Below, one piece after another: positions 22,772 through 31,470 of a DNA stretch of 31,847 bases. Under the pieces are notes generated by a model, which saw only the letters and a list, made by a program, of their open reading frames with translations, had not been told where the DNA came from and made no database searches. The stretch's first letter is position 1, and the number at the start of each line of letters is the position of its first letter. Source of the DNA: JAVZLH01 sp038883475 (GTDB lineage: Archaea > Thermoproteota > Bathyarchaeia > Bathyarchaeales > Bathycorpusculaceae); the NCBI GenBank assembly GCA_038883475.1, contig JAVZMA010000016.1, positions 1 to 31,847 on the forward strand. The letters run 5' to 3'. The position numbers were made by a program, and so were the translations under genes.

Positions 22772-23260
22772 ATGTTAAGTGATTTAGAAAAAAGAGTTTT
22801 ATGCGAGTTGCTTAAAAATGCTAAGACCAGCGACAGAAACATTGCAAGAACGCTACAGGTTTCACAAGCTACTATAACAAGGGTCCGCAGGAAACTTGAA
22901 AATGAGGGATACATTAAGAAGTATACGGTCATCCCAAGTTTTGAGAAATTGGGATGCGAAATAGTTGCCTTTACATTTGTAAAAATGAACCCACAACTTT
23001 ACTCCAAAAACATAGAGGAGATAAGAAATTATGCAAAGCAGTGGCCAAACGCAATATATGCCTCTCGAGGAGAAGGCATGGGCATGACAGGAATAATTAT
23101 CTCCTTACATAAAAACTACACAGACTACCTCCAAAAACTTAACATATTTAGAAGAGACTGGGGGCAATATGTAGAAGACATACAAAGCTTCATAACAAGC
23201 GTCAGCGAAGGCATAATAAAAGAATTCAACTTAGAATACATCGCAGAATGCCTCAAATAA
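22772..23260 (+). CDS. Lrp/AsnC-type transcription regulator
   Basis: A 162-residue regulator with an N-terminal winged helix-turn-helix (LSDLEKRVLCELLKNAKTSDRNIARTLQVSQATITRVRRKLENEGYIKKYTV; recognition helix SQATITRVRRKLE) and a C-terminal half that resembles an Lrp RAM domain only loosely (EIVAFTFVKMN, GIIISLHKNYTDYLQ). It should bind DNA as a dimer or higher oligomer. Because it is divergent from the surface operon with two palindromic motifs between, that operon is the likely target. The inducing ligand is unknown. The start ATG has no obvious ribosome site, as for many archaeal leaderless messages. Confidence 0.85.
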   Translation: MLSDLEKRVLCELLKNAKTSDRNIARTLQVSQATITRVRRKLENEGYIKKYTVIPSFEKLGCEIVAFTFVKMNPQLYSKNIEEIRNYAKQWPNAIYASRGEGMGMTGIIISLHKNYTDYLQKLNIFRRDWGQYVEDIQSFITSVSEGIIKEFNLEYIAECLK

Positions 23261-23497
23261 AAGTCTCAGAAACCCCAAAATTTAAAATAACGCAATATTC
23301 AGAAAACGAATTCTAAATGTTTCTGTTAGTTGCAGTTAAAAGAAACAAACAGAAACCCGCACATCACGAAAAACCGAACAAAAAAGAGGGGATTTTGCGG
23401 GAGACATCGCCCCTTTAATATATTAGAAGCCATAAAAGACTAGATGTAAACGTGAAATGCGCCTAACTCAAAATTAAAGTTAAGGAGTGAGCCAAGT

Positions 23498-23842
23498 TTG
23501 AAAATATTAAATTACAAAAACGTGAAAGCGGAAGAAGCTAAAGAAGAGGGAGCTTCAAAACTCAAAGTGCGATGGCTCATAACAAAAGATTTAGGAGCGC
23601 CGAACTTTGCTATGAGACTTTTTGAAGTGGAACCTGGAGGCTACAGTCCACTGCATTCGCATCCTTGGGAGCATGAAGTATTTATCCTAGAAGGAGAGGG
23701 GACTGTCATAAGCGAAAGCGGAGAGAAGAAAGTAGGCGGGGGCGACGCCATACTTGTTCTTCCAAACGAGCGGCACCAGTTTAAAAACAACGGTAAAAAT
23801 ACTTTGAAGTTCCTCTGTCTCGTGCCCCACACCAGAAAGTGA
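23498..23842 (+). CDS. Single-domain cupin
   Basis: A 114-residue small-cupin protein. Motif 1 reads GGYSPLHSHPWEHEVFILEGEG with metal ligands H-x-H and Glu; motif 2 supplies the last His in LPNERHQFKNNG. Such proteins bind Mn, Fe, Ni or Zn and serve as dioxygenases, isomerases or sensors, which cannot be told apart here. Start is TTG 23498 preceded by AAGGAGTGAG. It lies about 240 bases past the regulator and 96 before the FAD enzyme; a common promoter with either is not evident. Confidence 0.9.
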   Translation: MKILNYKNVKAEEAKEEGASKLKVRWLITKDLGAPNFAMRLFEVEPGGYSPLHSHPWEHEVFILEGEGTVISESGEKKVGGGDAILVLPNERHQFKNNGKNTLKFLCLVPHTRK

Positions 23843-23938
23843 AGATACTTTAAAGATTTTTGATACGCACCCACTCGCTCGCTAAAAATATATGCTAGTT
23901 GTTACATGTAGTTTTGGGTTTCAAGAGGGTCAAATACT

Positions 23939-25321
23939 TTGAAGTATGATGTGATAATTGTCGGTGCAGGGCCGGCAGGAATATTTTCGGCGCTTGAAAT
24001 TACGGAGAAAACCAAACTTAGCGTTCTCATGTTGGACAGGGGACCTGACATTAACCAACGTAAATGTCCAGCAAGTCGAGGATTTGAATGCGTCAACTGC
24101 GAGCCTTGCCTACTACTGAGCGGATGGGGTGGGGCTGGAGCATTCAGTGATGGAAAACTCACATTGTCCACTGAGGTGGGCGGTTGGCTTAACCAGTATG
24201 TCTCCCAAGAAGAACTTGAAAAGCTTGTGAAACATGTTGACGAAATCTATCTAAAATTTGGAGCAACCGAACACTCTTACGGCGAAGAACTTGAAAAAAT
24301 CGACGAAATCGAAAGAAAGGCTTCTTTGGCTGGGTTAAAGCTTATCCGCCAAAAAATCCGCCACATGGGCACAGAAAGATGCGCTCAAACCCTCAAAAAA
24401 ATGCGCCAAGAACTAAACGGCAAAGTTGACTTTAGACCGAAAACGGATATAAAAGGGCTTATAGTGAAAGGCGACATGGTTGAAGGCGTTGAAACTGTAA
24501 ACGGGGAGAAATTCTTTGGAAAATATGTTATTGTCGCGCCTGGCAGAAGCGGGGCGGAATGGCTTCAGACAGAAGCCCAAGCTTTAGGGTTAAAGACGCT
24601 TAATAACCCCGTCGATGTGGGTATAAGGGTTGAGGTTTTGGCTTCAGTTATGGAAGAATTAACGAACACGCTTTATGAGCCTAAACTTATTTATTATTCG
24701 AAATCTTTCGACGACCAAGTTCGCACTTTCTGCGTTGCGCCTTACGGCGAAGTAATAACTGAATCATATAACGGAGTTTTGACAGTTAACGGTCAAAGCT
24801 ATGCTGAAAGAAAAACGGAAAACACAAACTTCGCCATTCTTGTGAGCACGTCCTTCACCGAACCTTTCAAAGAACCCATAGCTTATGGAAAATACCTCGC
24901 TAGGCTCTCGAACCTATTAAGCGGAGGCGTAATGATACAACGCTTAGGCGATTTACAGTCTGGGCGAAGGTCAACCCCAGAGCGAATAGCCCGCAGCGTA
25001 GTCAAGCCAACCCTAAAAAATGCCACTCCAGGCGATCTAAGCTTTGTTTTGCCTTATCGTTATTTAGCTGACATCAGAGAAATGCTTGAAGCCCTCGATA
25101 AAATTGCGCCCGGGATAAATTCGAGAGACACGCTTCTATATGGCATTGAGGTTAAATTCTATTCTTCGAGGCTTCAGTTAAGCAACAACCTCGAAACAAA
25201 AATACATAACCTATTCACGATAGGCGACGGAGCAGGAGTAACTAGAGGATTAATCCAAGCATCGGCTTCAGGGCTCATTGTTGCCCGGGAAATCATAAGA
25301 AGAGAAAAGCCGAAAGGGTAA
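23939..25321 (+). CDS. FAD-dependent dehydrogenase (COG2509-like)
   Basis: A 460-residue flavoenzyme. The dinucleotide fold starts at residue 5 (VIIVGAGPAGIFSALEI) with the acidic strand end LMLDRGPD; GWGGAGAFSDGKLTLS, APGRSGAEWL, and the closing LFTIGDGAGVTRGLIQASASGLIVA fit the uncharacterised FAD dehydrogenase group COG2509. Cysteines in KCPASRGFECVNCEPC near 43-56 may hold a metal or disulfide, an arrangement seen in that group. Substrate is not known. Start is TTG 23939 behind GAGGGT. The next gene begins five bases after its stop, so it is probably the first gene of the long SPFH operon. Confidence 0.88.
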   Translation: MKYDVIIVGAGPAGIFSALEITEKTKLSVLMLDRGPDINQRKCPASRGFECVNCEPCLLLSGWGGAGAFSDGKLTLSTEVGGWLNQYVSQEELEKLVKHVDEIYLKFGATEHSYGEELEKIDEIERKASLAGLKLIRQKIRHMGTERCAQTLKKMRQELNGKVDFRPKTDIKGLIVKGDMVEGVETVNGEKFFGKYVIVAPGRSGAEWLQTEAQALGLKTLNNPVDVGIRVEVLASVMEELTNTLYEPKLIYYSKSFDDQVRTFCVAPYGEVITESYNGVLTVNGQSYAERKTENTNFAILVSTSFTEPFKEPIAYGKYLARLSNLLSGGVMIQRLGDLQSGRRSTPERIARSVVKPTLKNATPGDLSFVLPYRYLADIREMLEALDKIAPGINSRDTLLYGIEVKFYSSRLQLSNNLETKIHNLFTIGDGAGVTRGLIQASASGLIVAREIIRREKPKG

Positions 25322-25326
25322 GATAA

Positions 25327-26079
25327 ATGGCGATAGTTCAAGAAATAAAATGCTCACATTGCGGAGCGCCATTGCCTTTTGAACCAGGAGAGATAGTGGC
25401 AACATGCAAATACTGCGGTTACACAACCGTAATAGAAACTGGAAAAGCTTTCACCTTCGAACATTCCATGCTACTGAACAAATATGACCCCATGCAAATT
25501 GAAGAACTCGCAAAAAGCTGGATGCAATCAGGTTTTCTAAAGCCTCTAGACCTTGCCAAAAAATCAAAAATTATTGAAAAATCCCTGATTTACATACCTT
25601 TTTGGATTGTAACAGCGGAAGCGGAAACAACCTACAAAGGAATTTTTGAACGCATCACCCCAGCCGTCGTTAAAGAAGGAAAGATAAAGAAAAAATACAA
25701 TTGGCTGATTTTGGCGAGAAAAGCAACCGAGTTCCCAACAAGAGAATACGATGTGCCTTTAGAGGGCAAAATCCCATATGACTTTAGAAAAATTGAAGGC
25801 TACGCTAAGACGTTAAACAGCGAAGTTGACAGAGAAGAGGCTTTGGAACGGGCGAAAGAGGAAATTGAAGAACATCATAAATATTTGGCTCAGCAAGATG
25901 TGGACAAAATAACTGAAATCAAAAATGAGATAAATATCAGCCAAGCGGTTTACTTGCATGCCCCAATATGGTTTATAAAATACGAGTATAAGGGAAAAAC
26001 CTACAAGCTGATAATAGATGGAGCGACAGGAACAGTCATCAAGGGCGACATACCTCCTTCTGGTTTTGGAATATTGTAA
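25327..26079 (+). CDS. Zinc-ribbon protein of the SPFH operon (short paralogue)
   Basis: A 250-residue protein with an N-terminal zinc ribbon (C9-x2-C12 in CSHCGAPL, CKYCGYTT), a long mixed middle with WLILARKATEFPTREYDVPLEGKIPY, a helix (EALERAKEEIEEH) and a C-terminal beta segment HAPIWFIKYEYKGKTYKLIIDGATGTVIKG. This C-terminal half recurs in the 410-residue protein two genes on (APWWFIEYRMGGKSFSVIVDACNGSVIAG), so they are paralogues. No membrane helix is found. It starts five bases after the FAD enzyme. Function unknown; shared operon suggests a complex with the SPFH protein. Confidence 0.85.
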   Translation: MAIVQEIKCSHCGAPLPFEPGEIVATCKYCGYTTVIETGKAFTFEHSMLLNKYDPMQIEELAKSWMQSGFLKPLDLAKKSKIIEKSLIYIPFWIVTAEAETTYKGIFERITPAVVKEGKIKKKYNWLILARKATEFPTREYDVPLEGKIPYDFRKIEGYAKTLNSEVDREEALERAKEEIEEHHKYLAQQDVDKITEIKNEINISQAVYLHAPIWFIKYEYKGKTYKLIIDGATGTVIKGDIPPSGFGIL

Positions 26080-26137
26080 CGAAACTTTAAAAGAAACCGT
26101 CACAAAATAATATGTTAAGCGTATCGTGAGGAATAAG

Positions 26138-26479
26138 ATGAACGCAGAAACTAAAGTGTTCGATTACAACGTAGGCGCGCTTGTTATCATAGTTATCTCA
26201 GTAGGATTAGCAGCGGTTGTCTACGGCGCAAACATAATCCCCCTTAACATTTTCAACATTCCCGCTTGGCTATTTGGTCCCCTCGGAGTTTACACCATAA
26301 TCTTTTCAGTTACAGCCTCAAAAGAAACAACATATCACCTGGTTTGGGGCATCATAATGTTTACCATCGCAATAGCTTCAGCCTTCTACAACGTGTTAAA
26401 CGTATTCGTTGTTTTAGGTATACTTTTAATTGTCATCGCAGTTATAGGTATAGTCGCATACTGGAGGAGTAAAAAATGA
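26138..26479 (+). CDS. Four-helix membrane protein of the SPFH operon
   Basis: About 113 residues with four predicted helices (ALVIIVISVGLAAVVYGA, IPAWLFGPLGVYTIIFSV, TYHLVWGIIMFTIAIASAFY, VFVVLGILLIVIAVIGIVAYW) and a basic tail RSKK, so N- and C-termini are probably both cytoplasmic. A GTG at 26126 lies inside the sequence GTGAGGAATAAGATG that best serves ATG 26138. Its stop overlaps the coiled-coil gene by four bases (ATGA). No motif is recognised. It is the only membrane-embedded part of the operon and may recruit the other parts to the membrane. Confidence 0.8.
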   Translation: MNAETKVFDYNVGALVIIVISVGLAAVVYGANIIPLNIFNIPAWLFGPLGVYTIIFSVTASKETTYHLVWGIIMFTIAIASAFYNVLNVFVVLGILLIVIAVIGIVAYWRSKK

Positions 26480-27012
26480 GTGGAAAAGACTACTTGGGAA
26501 AAGTTCGAAAAGAACGGGGTCTTCTCGAGAAAATAATGAGCTACGTTCCAGGATATAGAGGCTACAAAGAGAAGGAGCTTAGAAGAGAGAGCGACCGTCT
26601 TGTTAGGATGGAAGTTGTGAATAGGCTTAAGGCTGCGAAAACCGCTTTTAGAAGGAAATTTGCAAATCCCTTACTTGTTCAGAAACTTTCAGGCGAAGAC
26701 ACTTTCAGATTTGACACGCTTACATCCCGAATTGATAGAGTTACCCAGCGCATAGACAAGGCAGTTGCTGGGTATGCTGGAATGTTCGACGCTATCAAGG
26801 TTAAGGAAGACAAGCTTGACACGGTTATCGAGTATGACTTAAGCCTAATAGAAAAAGCCGAAGCCATAAAAACCAATGTTGAAAAGGTAAACGAACTTGA
26901 ACCCGGAAAAGACGAATGGAGAACAGCGATGGACGAGCTGATATCGAAGGTTGAAGAACTTGATGGACTCGTGGATAAAAGGTCAGAGATTCTTAGAGGA
27001 TTGGGAGGATGA
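26476..27012 (+). CDS. Helical, coiled-coil protein of the SPFH operon
   Basis: A 178-residue, highly charged all-helical protein. A basic amphipathic N-terminal third (LEKIMSYVPGYRGYKEKELRRESDRLVRM) is followed by a conserved-looking segment (AFRRKFANPLLVQKLSGEDTFRFDTLTSRIDRVTQRIDKA) and heptad-rich helices (KVEELDGLVDKRSEIL). In bacterial operons with SPFH-zinc-ribbon proteins, this slot is filled by the PspA-type membrane-remodelling protein; the overall helical makeup is similar, but I see no clear PspA sequence. It begins inside the membrane-protein stop and ends inside the next start (ATGA on both sides), so strict co-translation is indicated. Confidence 0.82.
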   Translation: MSGKDYLGKVRKERGLLEKIMSYVPGYRGYKEKELRRESDRLVRMEVVNRLKAAKTAFRRKFANPLLVQKLSGEDTFRFDTLTSRIDRVTQRIDKAVAGYAGMFDAIKVKEDKLDTVIEYDLSLIEKAEAIKTNVEKVNELEPGKDEWRTAMDELISKVEELDGLVDKRSEILRGLGG

Positions 27013-28241
27013 CTTCAGCCCGTTACCGCCAAATAGGAGCAAAAATGGGAAACTTTCAACAGGTTTTGCCAGAATACCTTAAACAAATAGGATGGAGCAC
27101 TAAAAAGGTTATTTCAGGCGAAAAAAGCTTCATGCTTGAACTGAAAAAGGGATTCTTTGACAAGGCAATGGTTAAGGTTAGAGGAATACCAGAAGATGTA
27201 TACGTTGAAGTTGACGGACCAGTCGACTTAATGGATGTCGTGGAACAAGCTCTTGCAAACTCATGCGACAACCCAAGTGCTTTAATTGGATGGAAAGAGC
27301 AAAAGAAACAAGAAGCCATGGAGGCGGCTAAGAGTTTAGGAGTAGTTTTGCCAACAGCGTCAACTGCTGCATCTACTCCAGCTCAACCACAACCACCGCC
27401 AGCACCAAAACCCAAACTTGAAGCATGCATGCACTGCGGTGCCCCCCTCACCTACAATCCAGAGGAAATTCTGGTAATCTGCAACTACTGCGGATATGTT
27501 AACAACACAACTGGCGAGCAGCCTCCAAGATGTAGCATGCTACCAATTCTACTTACTGGTTCTCAAGCGCTTGAAACGGCAAAAAACCATGCTGCAAAAG
27601 GAATTCTAGTCACCAGAGGGATGGCTGAACGCGCTGAATGGGGCGCCATAATTCTCCGATATGTTCCAAACTGGGCGGTAACCGTTCAACTTGAAGGAAA
27701 TCTTGAAGGCAAAAAGGCACTGGTAAAAACGAAGGACACAAAGGGGCAAGTTGCCCAAGAAGTTGCAATGCAAGCTTTAGGAGGAGCTCTAGGAAGCATT
27801 TTCGGCGGCGCTGGAAAAGGAGCGGGAAAAGCATTAGCCGATAGAACTGAAAGAGTTGCTGTCAGCGAGGCAATGGATGTTTTTGTCGTGGCACGTAAGG
27901 CAGCCCAATATCAGCCTGATGTTGGCGCTTACAAAATCCCTCTTGATAGGAAAGAGCCGTTCAAGAAAACAGGAGAAGAAACGCTTAACGTTGAAATAAG
28001 CCCTCAAGAGGCAAAGGAAAAAGCAAAAGGACTGGCTCTGCAAGAGCTAAGGTCAAGATACACTTTTGTTTCACGCTTCAGTGTCGGAGCCTACCCCATG
28101 GAAGAAAACGAACTGGTATATGCGCCTTGGTGGTTTATAGAATATCGCATGGGCGGCAAATCATTTTCCGTGATAGTTGACGCATGTAATGGAAGCGTCA
28201 TTGCCGGACAAAGACCTTGGATTCCTAAAGGAATGATTTGA
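27009..28241 (+). CDS. Zinc-ribbon protein of the SPFH operon (long paralogue)
   Basis: A 410-residue protein. Residues 1-110 form a compact domain (VLPEYLKQIGWSTKKVISGEKSF, VRGIPEDVYVEVDGP), then a proline-rich linker (TASTPAQPQPPPAPKPK), a zinc ribbon (CMHCGAPLTYN, CNYCGYVNN), a glycine-rich hydrophobic run (ALGGALGSIFGGAGKGAGKAL) that may insert in or lie on a membrane, and the C-terminal domain shared with the 250-residue paralogue. It starts inside the preceding stop. Function unknown; the ribbon and paralogous domain point to assembly with the SPFH protein. Confidence 0.84.
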   Translation: MTSARYRQIGAKMGNFQQVLPEYLKQIGWSTKKVISGEKSFMLELKKGFFDKAMVKVRGIPEDVYVEVDGPVDLMDVVEQALANSCDNPSALIGWKEQKKQEAMEAAKSLGVVLPTASTAASTPAQPQPPPAPKPKLEACMHCGAPLTYNPEEILVICNYCGYVNNTTGEQPPRCSMLPILLTGSQALETAKNHAAKGILVTRGMAERAEWGAIILRYVPNWAVTVQLEGNLEGKKALVKTKDTKGQVAQEVAMQALGGALGSIFGGAGKGAGKALADRTERVAVSEAMDVFVVARKAAQYQPDVGAYKIPLDRKEPFKKTGEETLNVEISPQEAKEKAKGLALQELRSRYTFVSRFSVGAYPMEENELVYAPWWFIEYRMGGKSFSVIVDACNGSVIAGQRPWIPKGMI

Positions 28242-28258
28242 AAGGAGGTGAAATTGAA

Positions 28259-29296
28259 TTGCCAAAAGTTATTGAGTGGGTTGGAGCAAGAGAAGGAGAC
28301 ATCGTTTGGAGATACCCTGTTGAAGAAATTGCGTGGGGAGACAATCTCATCGTCCACGAATACGAAGCCGCAGTTTTCTTCAGAGACGGAAAAGCCTACG
28401 ACGTTTTCAGAGCAGGACGCCACGTCTTGACAACAGCAAACCTACCACTACTAACAAAAATAATTTCAAAAATCGCTGGCTTCGACAAAGTTCCCTTCAG
28501 AGCAACCGTTGTCTTCGTCTCTCTGAAACAGTTCCAAGGAAAGTTTGGAGCGCAAGGTCAAACAAAAGAACTTGCACCGCTTAAGTTCTTTGGCGGTTTC
28601 TGGTTTAGGGTTGAAGAACCAAACCTCTTCGTCAACGAAGTTGTAGGCGGACAAGGAGCTTTCACCACAGATGGACTGCAAAACTTTCTCAGAGGATACT
28701 TTAATGAAAGGCTCATTGACACTTTAAGCCAATATTCGTTGGCGGATGTATACGGCAAGCTTGATGAAACAAGCCTTCTTGCAAAGAATATGCTCTTTGA
28801 CGCTTTTTCGCGGATAGGCCTTGAATTAATTGATGTGAAATTTGAAGGAATCGACACAACCCCAGAGTGGAGAGACAGATTATTCTACATAAAAACTGGA
28901 GTTGGCGCAACAGAAGTTCTAAGAATGGAAACAGTTCAAAAATCAGCAGAAAGCCTATCAAAAAGCCCCGGAGCGGCTGTTGGAGCTGGAGTAGCCATAA
29001 TTCCACCTCTGTTTCAACAACCAACGGCAGCACCAGCACCTGCACAAACAATGGTGTTATGTCCAAAATGCAACTTCCAAAATCCGCAAACGGCAAAATT
29101 CTGCAGCAACTGCGGTGCACCGCTACAAGCAGCAGGCATCATTTGTCCAAAATGTGGTACGTCAAACCCTGCTGGAACAAAATTCTGCGGCAACTGTGGA
29201 ACACCGTTGCAAGCCACCACTAAATGTCCAAAATGCAACAGCGAAATCCAAGCGGGAGTTAAGTTCTGCCCCAACTGCGGAGCAAAACTCGAGTAA
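28259..29296 (+). CDS. SPFH/Band-7 protein with three C-terminal zinc ribbons (YdjI-like)
   Basis: A 345-residue protein. The first 215 residues match the SPFH domain group found with zinc ribbons (IEWVGAREGDIVWRYP, NLIVHEYEAAVFFRDGKAYDVFRAGRHVLTTANLPLL, FRATVVFVSL, LKFFGGFWFRV, GLELIDVKFEGI). After a Pro/Ala linker come three Cys4 ribbons in tandem (CPKCNF/FCSNCG, CPKCGTS/FCGNCG, CPKCNSE/FCPNCG). Bacillus YdjI, of the same type, recruits PspA-type proteins to membranes under stress. SPFH proteins form ring scaffolds on membranes. TTG 28259 follows AAGGAGGTG and agrees with the family start; a TTG at 28238 overlaps the upstream stop. It is the last gene of the operon. Confidence 0.9.
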   Translation: MPKVIEWVGAREGDIVWRYPVEEIAWGDNLIVHEYEAAVFFRDGKAYDVFRAGRHVLTTANLPLLTKIISKIAGFDKVPFRATVVFVSLKQFQGKFGAQGQTKELAPLKFFGGFWFRVEEPNLFVNEVVGGQGAFTTDGLQNFLRGYFNERLIDTLSQYSLADVYGKLDETSLLAKNMLFDAFSRIGLELIDVKFEGIDTTPEWRDRLFYIKTGVGATEVLRMETVQKSAESLSKSPGAAVGAGVAIIPPLFQQPTAAPAPAQTMVLCPKCNFQNPQTAKFCSNCGAPLQAAGIICPKCGTSNPAGTKFCGNCGTPLQATTKCPKCNSEIQAGVKFCPNCGAKLE

Positions 29297-29436
29297 CAAC
29301 CCCTCAACATTTTTTATCCTTTATTCCATTTTGCCTACTGGTTAGTTAATTGCGGATTTTAAAGGAAACATCGATGTGCTGTTTTCTGTAACGTTTTTAT
29401 TTGCTTATTAATTATGCTATAAGGAGCATGACGATA

Positions 29437-31044
29437 ATGAACATTAAAATTATCGGCAGAGGCACATGGTACGACAAAATGGCAGCAAAAATAATCGAGC
29501 GAGAGCGAAAGCTTGGCAGAAGCCTAGAAATGATAAGAACGGAAATGGGTCTCGGAGCCTCAGGTTTTCCCCACATTGGCAGTCTAGGCGATGCTGCCCG
29601 CTCTTACGCTGTGACCTTGGCTCTAAGAGAACAAGGCTACCGCTCTGAGCTTATCGCCTTCTGCGATGACAAAGACGGATTACGTAAAGTTCCCGCCGGA
29701 CTACCGAAATCTCTGGAAAAATTTTTGGGATTCCCGGTTTCCAGCATTCCAGACCCTTTCGGCTGCCACGAAAGTTATGGCAAGCACATGAGTTCGCTGT
29801 TGCTTGAGGCATTAGACAAATGCAGTATAGAATACCGCTACATGTCCGCTAAAGAAGCATACGAAAAGGGAATTCTAAACAACGAAATACGAACATTACT
29901 CCTAAACGCAAAAAAAGTCGGAGAAATCGTCAAAGAAGAAGTTGGACAGGAACGGTATACGGAAGTTCTTCCATACTTCCCAGTCTGCGGGAACTGCGGG
30001 CGCATATACACGACAAAAGCCTTAGAGTTCTTGCCGAAAGAAGACAAGGTTCTTTACGTTTGCGAGGGGATGGAGATTAAGGGAAGATGGATTGAAGGTT
30101 GCAATTTTAAAGGAGAAGCCAACGTAGCGAGAGGCGAAGGAAAACTAAGCTGGAAAGGCGAGTTTGCGGCTAGGTGGAAAGCGCTTGACATAAGATTTGA
30201 AGCCTACGGAAAAGACATAGCAGACTCGGTCCGCGTTAACGACAGAATATGCCGCGAAATACTTGGGTATGAACCGCCTTCCCACGCAAGATATGAAATG
30301 TTTCTGGATAAGAGCGGAAGAAAAATTTCAAAATCTACGGGAAACGTTTTCACACCCCAAGTCTGGTTTAGGTACGGCTCACCGCAATCGCTGTTGCTAC
30401 TTATGCTGAAAAGGTTTGTTGGAACCCGCACTTTAGATGTTACGGACATCCCATCTTACATGAACGAAATTGACTATCTTGAGGACTTGTACTTCGGAAG
30501 AAAAACATTGCCAGACAAAAAGGAACTGGCAAAATTGAAGGGTTTATATGAATACTGCTGGGCCTTGAAGCCCCCGGCTAAGCCAAGCGTCCACGTGCCC
30601 TACAACATGTTAACTTTTTTGGCTAAGATGGCACCGAAAGGAAAGGAAACAGAGTTCATAACCGAGAAACTTCAAAGCTACGGCTACTTACAGAAAAATC
30701 AGCCGCTCAACGAAGGCTTGAAGAAAAGGCTTGAGTATGCGCTAAATTGGGTAAGGGATTTTGAGGAAATAAAGGAAACACCAGTAAGCCTAGAGAAAGA
30801 GGAGAAAAACGCCATAACCGAGCTAATGGAAATCTTGAAAATTGAGACGGAAGCGGAAAAAATACAAAACGCCATATTCAACACAGCCAAAAAACACGGT
30901 TTAAAACCACAGAAATTCTTCAAAACCCTCTACACAATTCTTATAGGCGCACCTCAAGGACCAAGACTGGGTCCATACATCCTTGCCATGGGAAAACAAA
31001 ACGTAATTGACGCCTTAAAGAGAGCTGTAGAAGTTCAAAGTTGA
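29437..31044 (+). CDS. lysS: Lysyl-tRNA synthetase, class I
   Basis: A 535-residue class I LysRS, the archaeal type unrelated to the class II enzyme of most bacteria. It attaches lysine to tRNA-Lys. The HIGH motif reads PHIGSLGDAARS, and the KMSKS motif reads KISKSTGN; the zinc-binding CGNCGRIY segment with a later Cys pair lies between. The all-helical C-terminal part ends AMGKQNVIDALKRAVE as in the family. AAGGAG at 29421 is best spaced for ATG 29437; earlier ATG 29428 is one base from it, and the frame reaches back to 29401. Confidence 0.96.
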   Translation: MNIKIIGRGTWYDKMAAKIIERERKLGRSLEMIRTEMGLGASGFPHIGSLGDAARSYAVTLALREQGYRSELIAFCDDKDGLRKVPAGLPKSLEKFLGFPVSSIPDPFGCHESYGKHMSSLLLEALDKCSIEYRYMSAKEAYEKGILNNEIRTLLLNAKKVGEIVKEEVGQERYTEVLPYFPVCGNCGRIYTTKALEFLPKEDKVLYVCEGMEIKGRWIEGCNFKGEANVARGEGKLSWKGEFAARWKALDIRFEAYGKDIADSVRVNDRICREILGYEPPSHARYEMFLDKSGRKISKSTGNVFTPQVWFRYGSPQSLLLLMLKRFVGTRTLDVTDIPSYMNEIDYLEDLYFGRKTLPDKKELAKLKGLYEYCWALKPPAKPSVHVPYNMLTFLAKMAPKGKETEFITEKLQSYGYLQKNQPLNEGLKKRLEYALNWVRDFEEIKETPVSLEKEEKNAITELMEILKIETEAEKIQNAIFNTAKKHGLKPQKFFKTLYTILIGAPQGPRLGPYILAMGKQNVIDALKRAVEVQS

Positions 31045-31061
31045 TTGACACGTCCCGCACA

Positions 31062-31250
31062 TCATTTCTTAATTCCTGGCACTTCGTAGAGAACCCCATC
31101 TCTTGACACTATTATAACGTTGCCACACTTTAAACACTTATAGTACCTGTTTGCTCCGCCTTCATATTTTTGTTCACCTAAAAATTCAAGGTCATCCTCA
31201 GCATGAGGGCACTTCTGTTCAGAAGACTTAACCTTCGACAACGAAACCAC
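31062..31250 (-). CDS. Small zinc-ribbon peptide
   Basis: A 62-residue frame from GTG 31250. C14-P-H16 and C39-x2-C42 (YYKCLKCGNVI) could bind one zinc, and the tail GVLYEVPGIKK resembles short archaeal zinc-ribbon peptides. Its stop is 18 bases from the end of lysS, convergent. No strong ribosome site is seen before the GTG; an inner start at ATG is not available, so the N-terminus is uncertain. Function unknown. Confidence 0.6.
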   Translation of the reverse strand: MVSLSKVKSSEQKCPHAEDDLEFLGEQKYEGGANRYYKCLKCGNVIIVSRDGVLYEVPGIKK

Positions 31251-31337
31251 ACGAAAATTAACAAAACAGCCCCTTTACTTAAAACTTTTGCAACCCCAAA
31301 AACAAAAGGGAGGCCTAACGAAATCCTCTTCCGTGAA

Positions 31338-31345
31338 TTTATATC
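31338..31345 (+). promoter_or_regulatory. TATA box TTTATATC of tRNA-Arg
   Basis: Centred about 27 bases before the first base of the tRNA, the standard spacing of archaeal TATA boxes. Confidence 0.65.
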
Positions 31346-31368
31346 GAAGTAGAACAATCTTATAATTT

Positions 31369-31447
31369 GGGCCCGTAGTCTAGTACGGATTAGGACGCTG
31401 GCCTGCGGAGCCGGAGATCCTGGGTTCAAATCCCAGCGGGCCCGCCA
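31369..31447 (+). tRNA. tRNA-Arg, anticodon GCG, CCA encoded
   Basis: All arms fold: acceptor GGGCCCG with CGGGCCC (31369-31375, 31437-31443), discriminator G at 31444, then a genomic CCA to 31447; D stem GTCT with GGAC; anticodon stem CTGGC with GCCGG around loop CTGCGGA, giving anticodon GCG for arginine codon CGC (and CGU by wobble or modification); T arm CTGGG TTCAAAT CCCAG. No intron is present. Confidence 0.95.
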
Positions 31448-31470
31448 AACTTTATAGTTTTGCCTTGGGA

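Noticed and set aside
24100..24171. Minus-strand frame inside the FAD dehydrogenase
   Set aside because: Antisense to a clear enzyme gene, with proline-rich low-complexity content and no start context.
29014..29310. Repeated minus-strand frame with HFGQ/QNF pattern opposite the zinc ribbons
   Set aside because: The repeats are merely the complement of the three tandem ribbons of the SPFH protein; not a separate repeat array or CRISPR.
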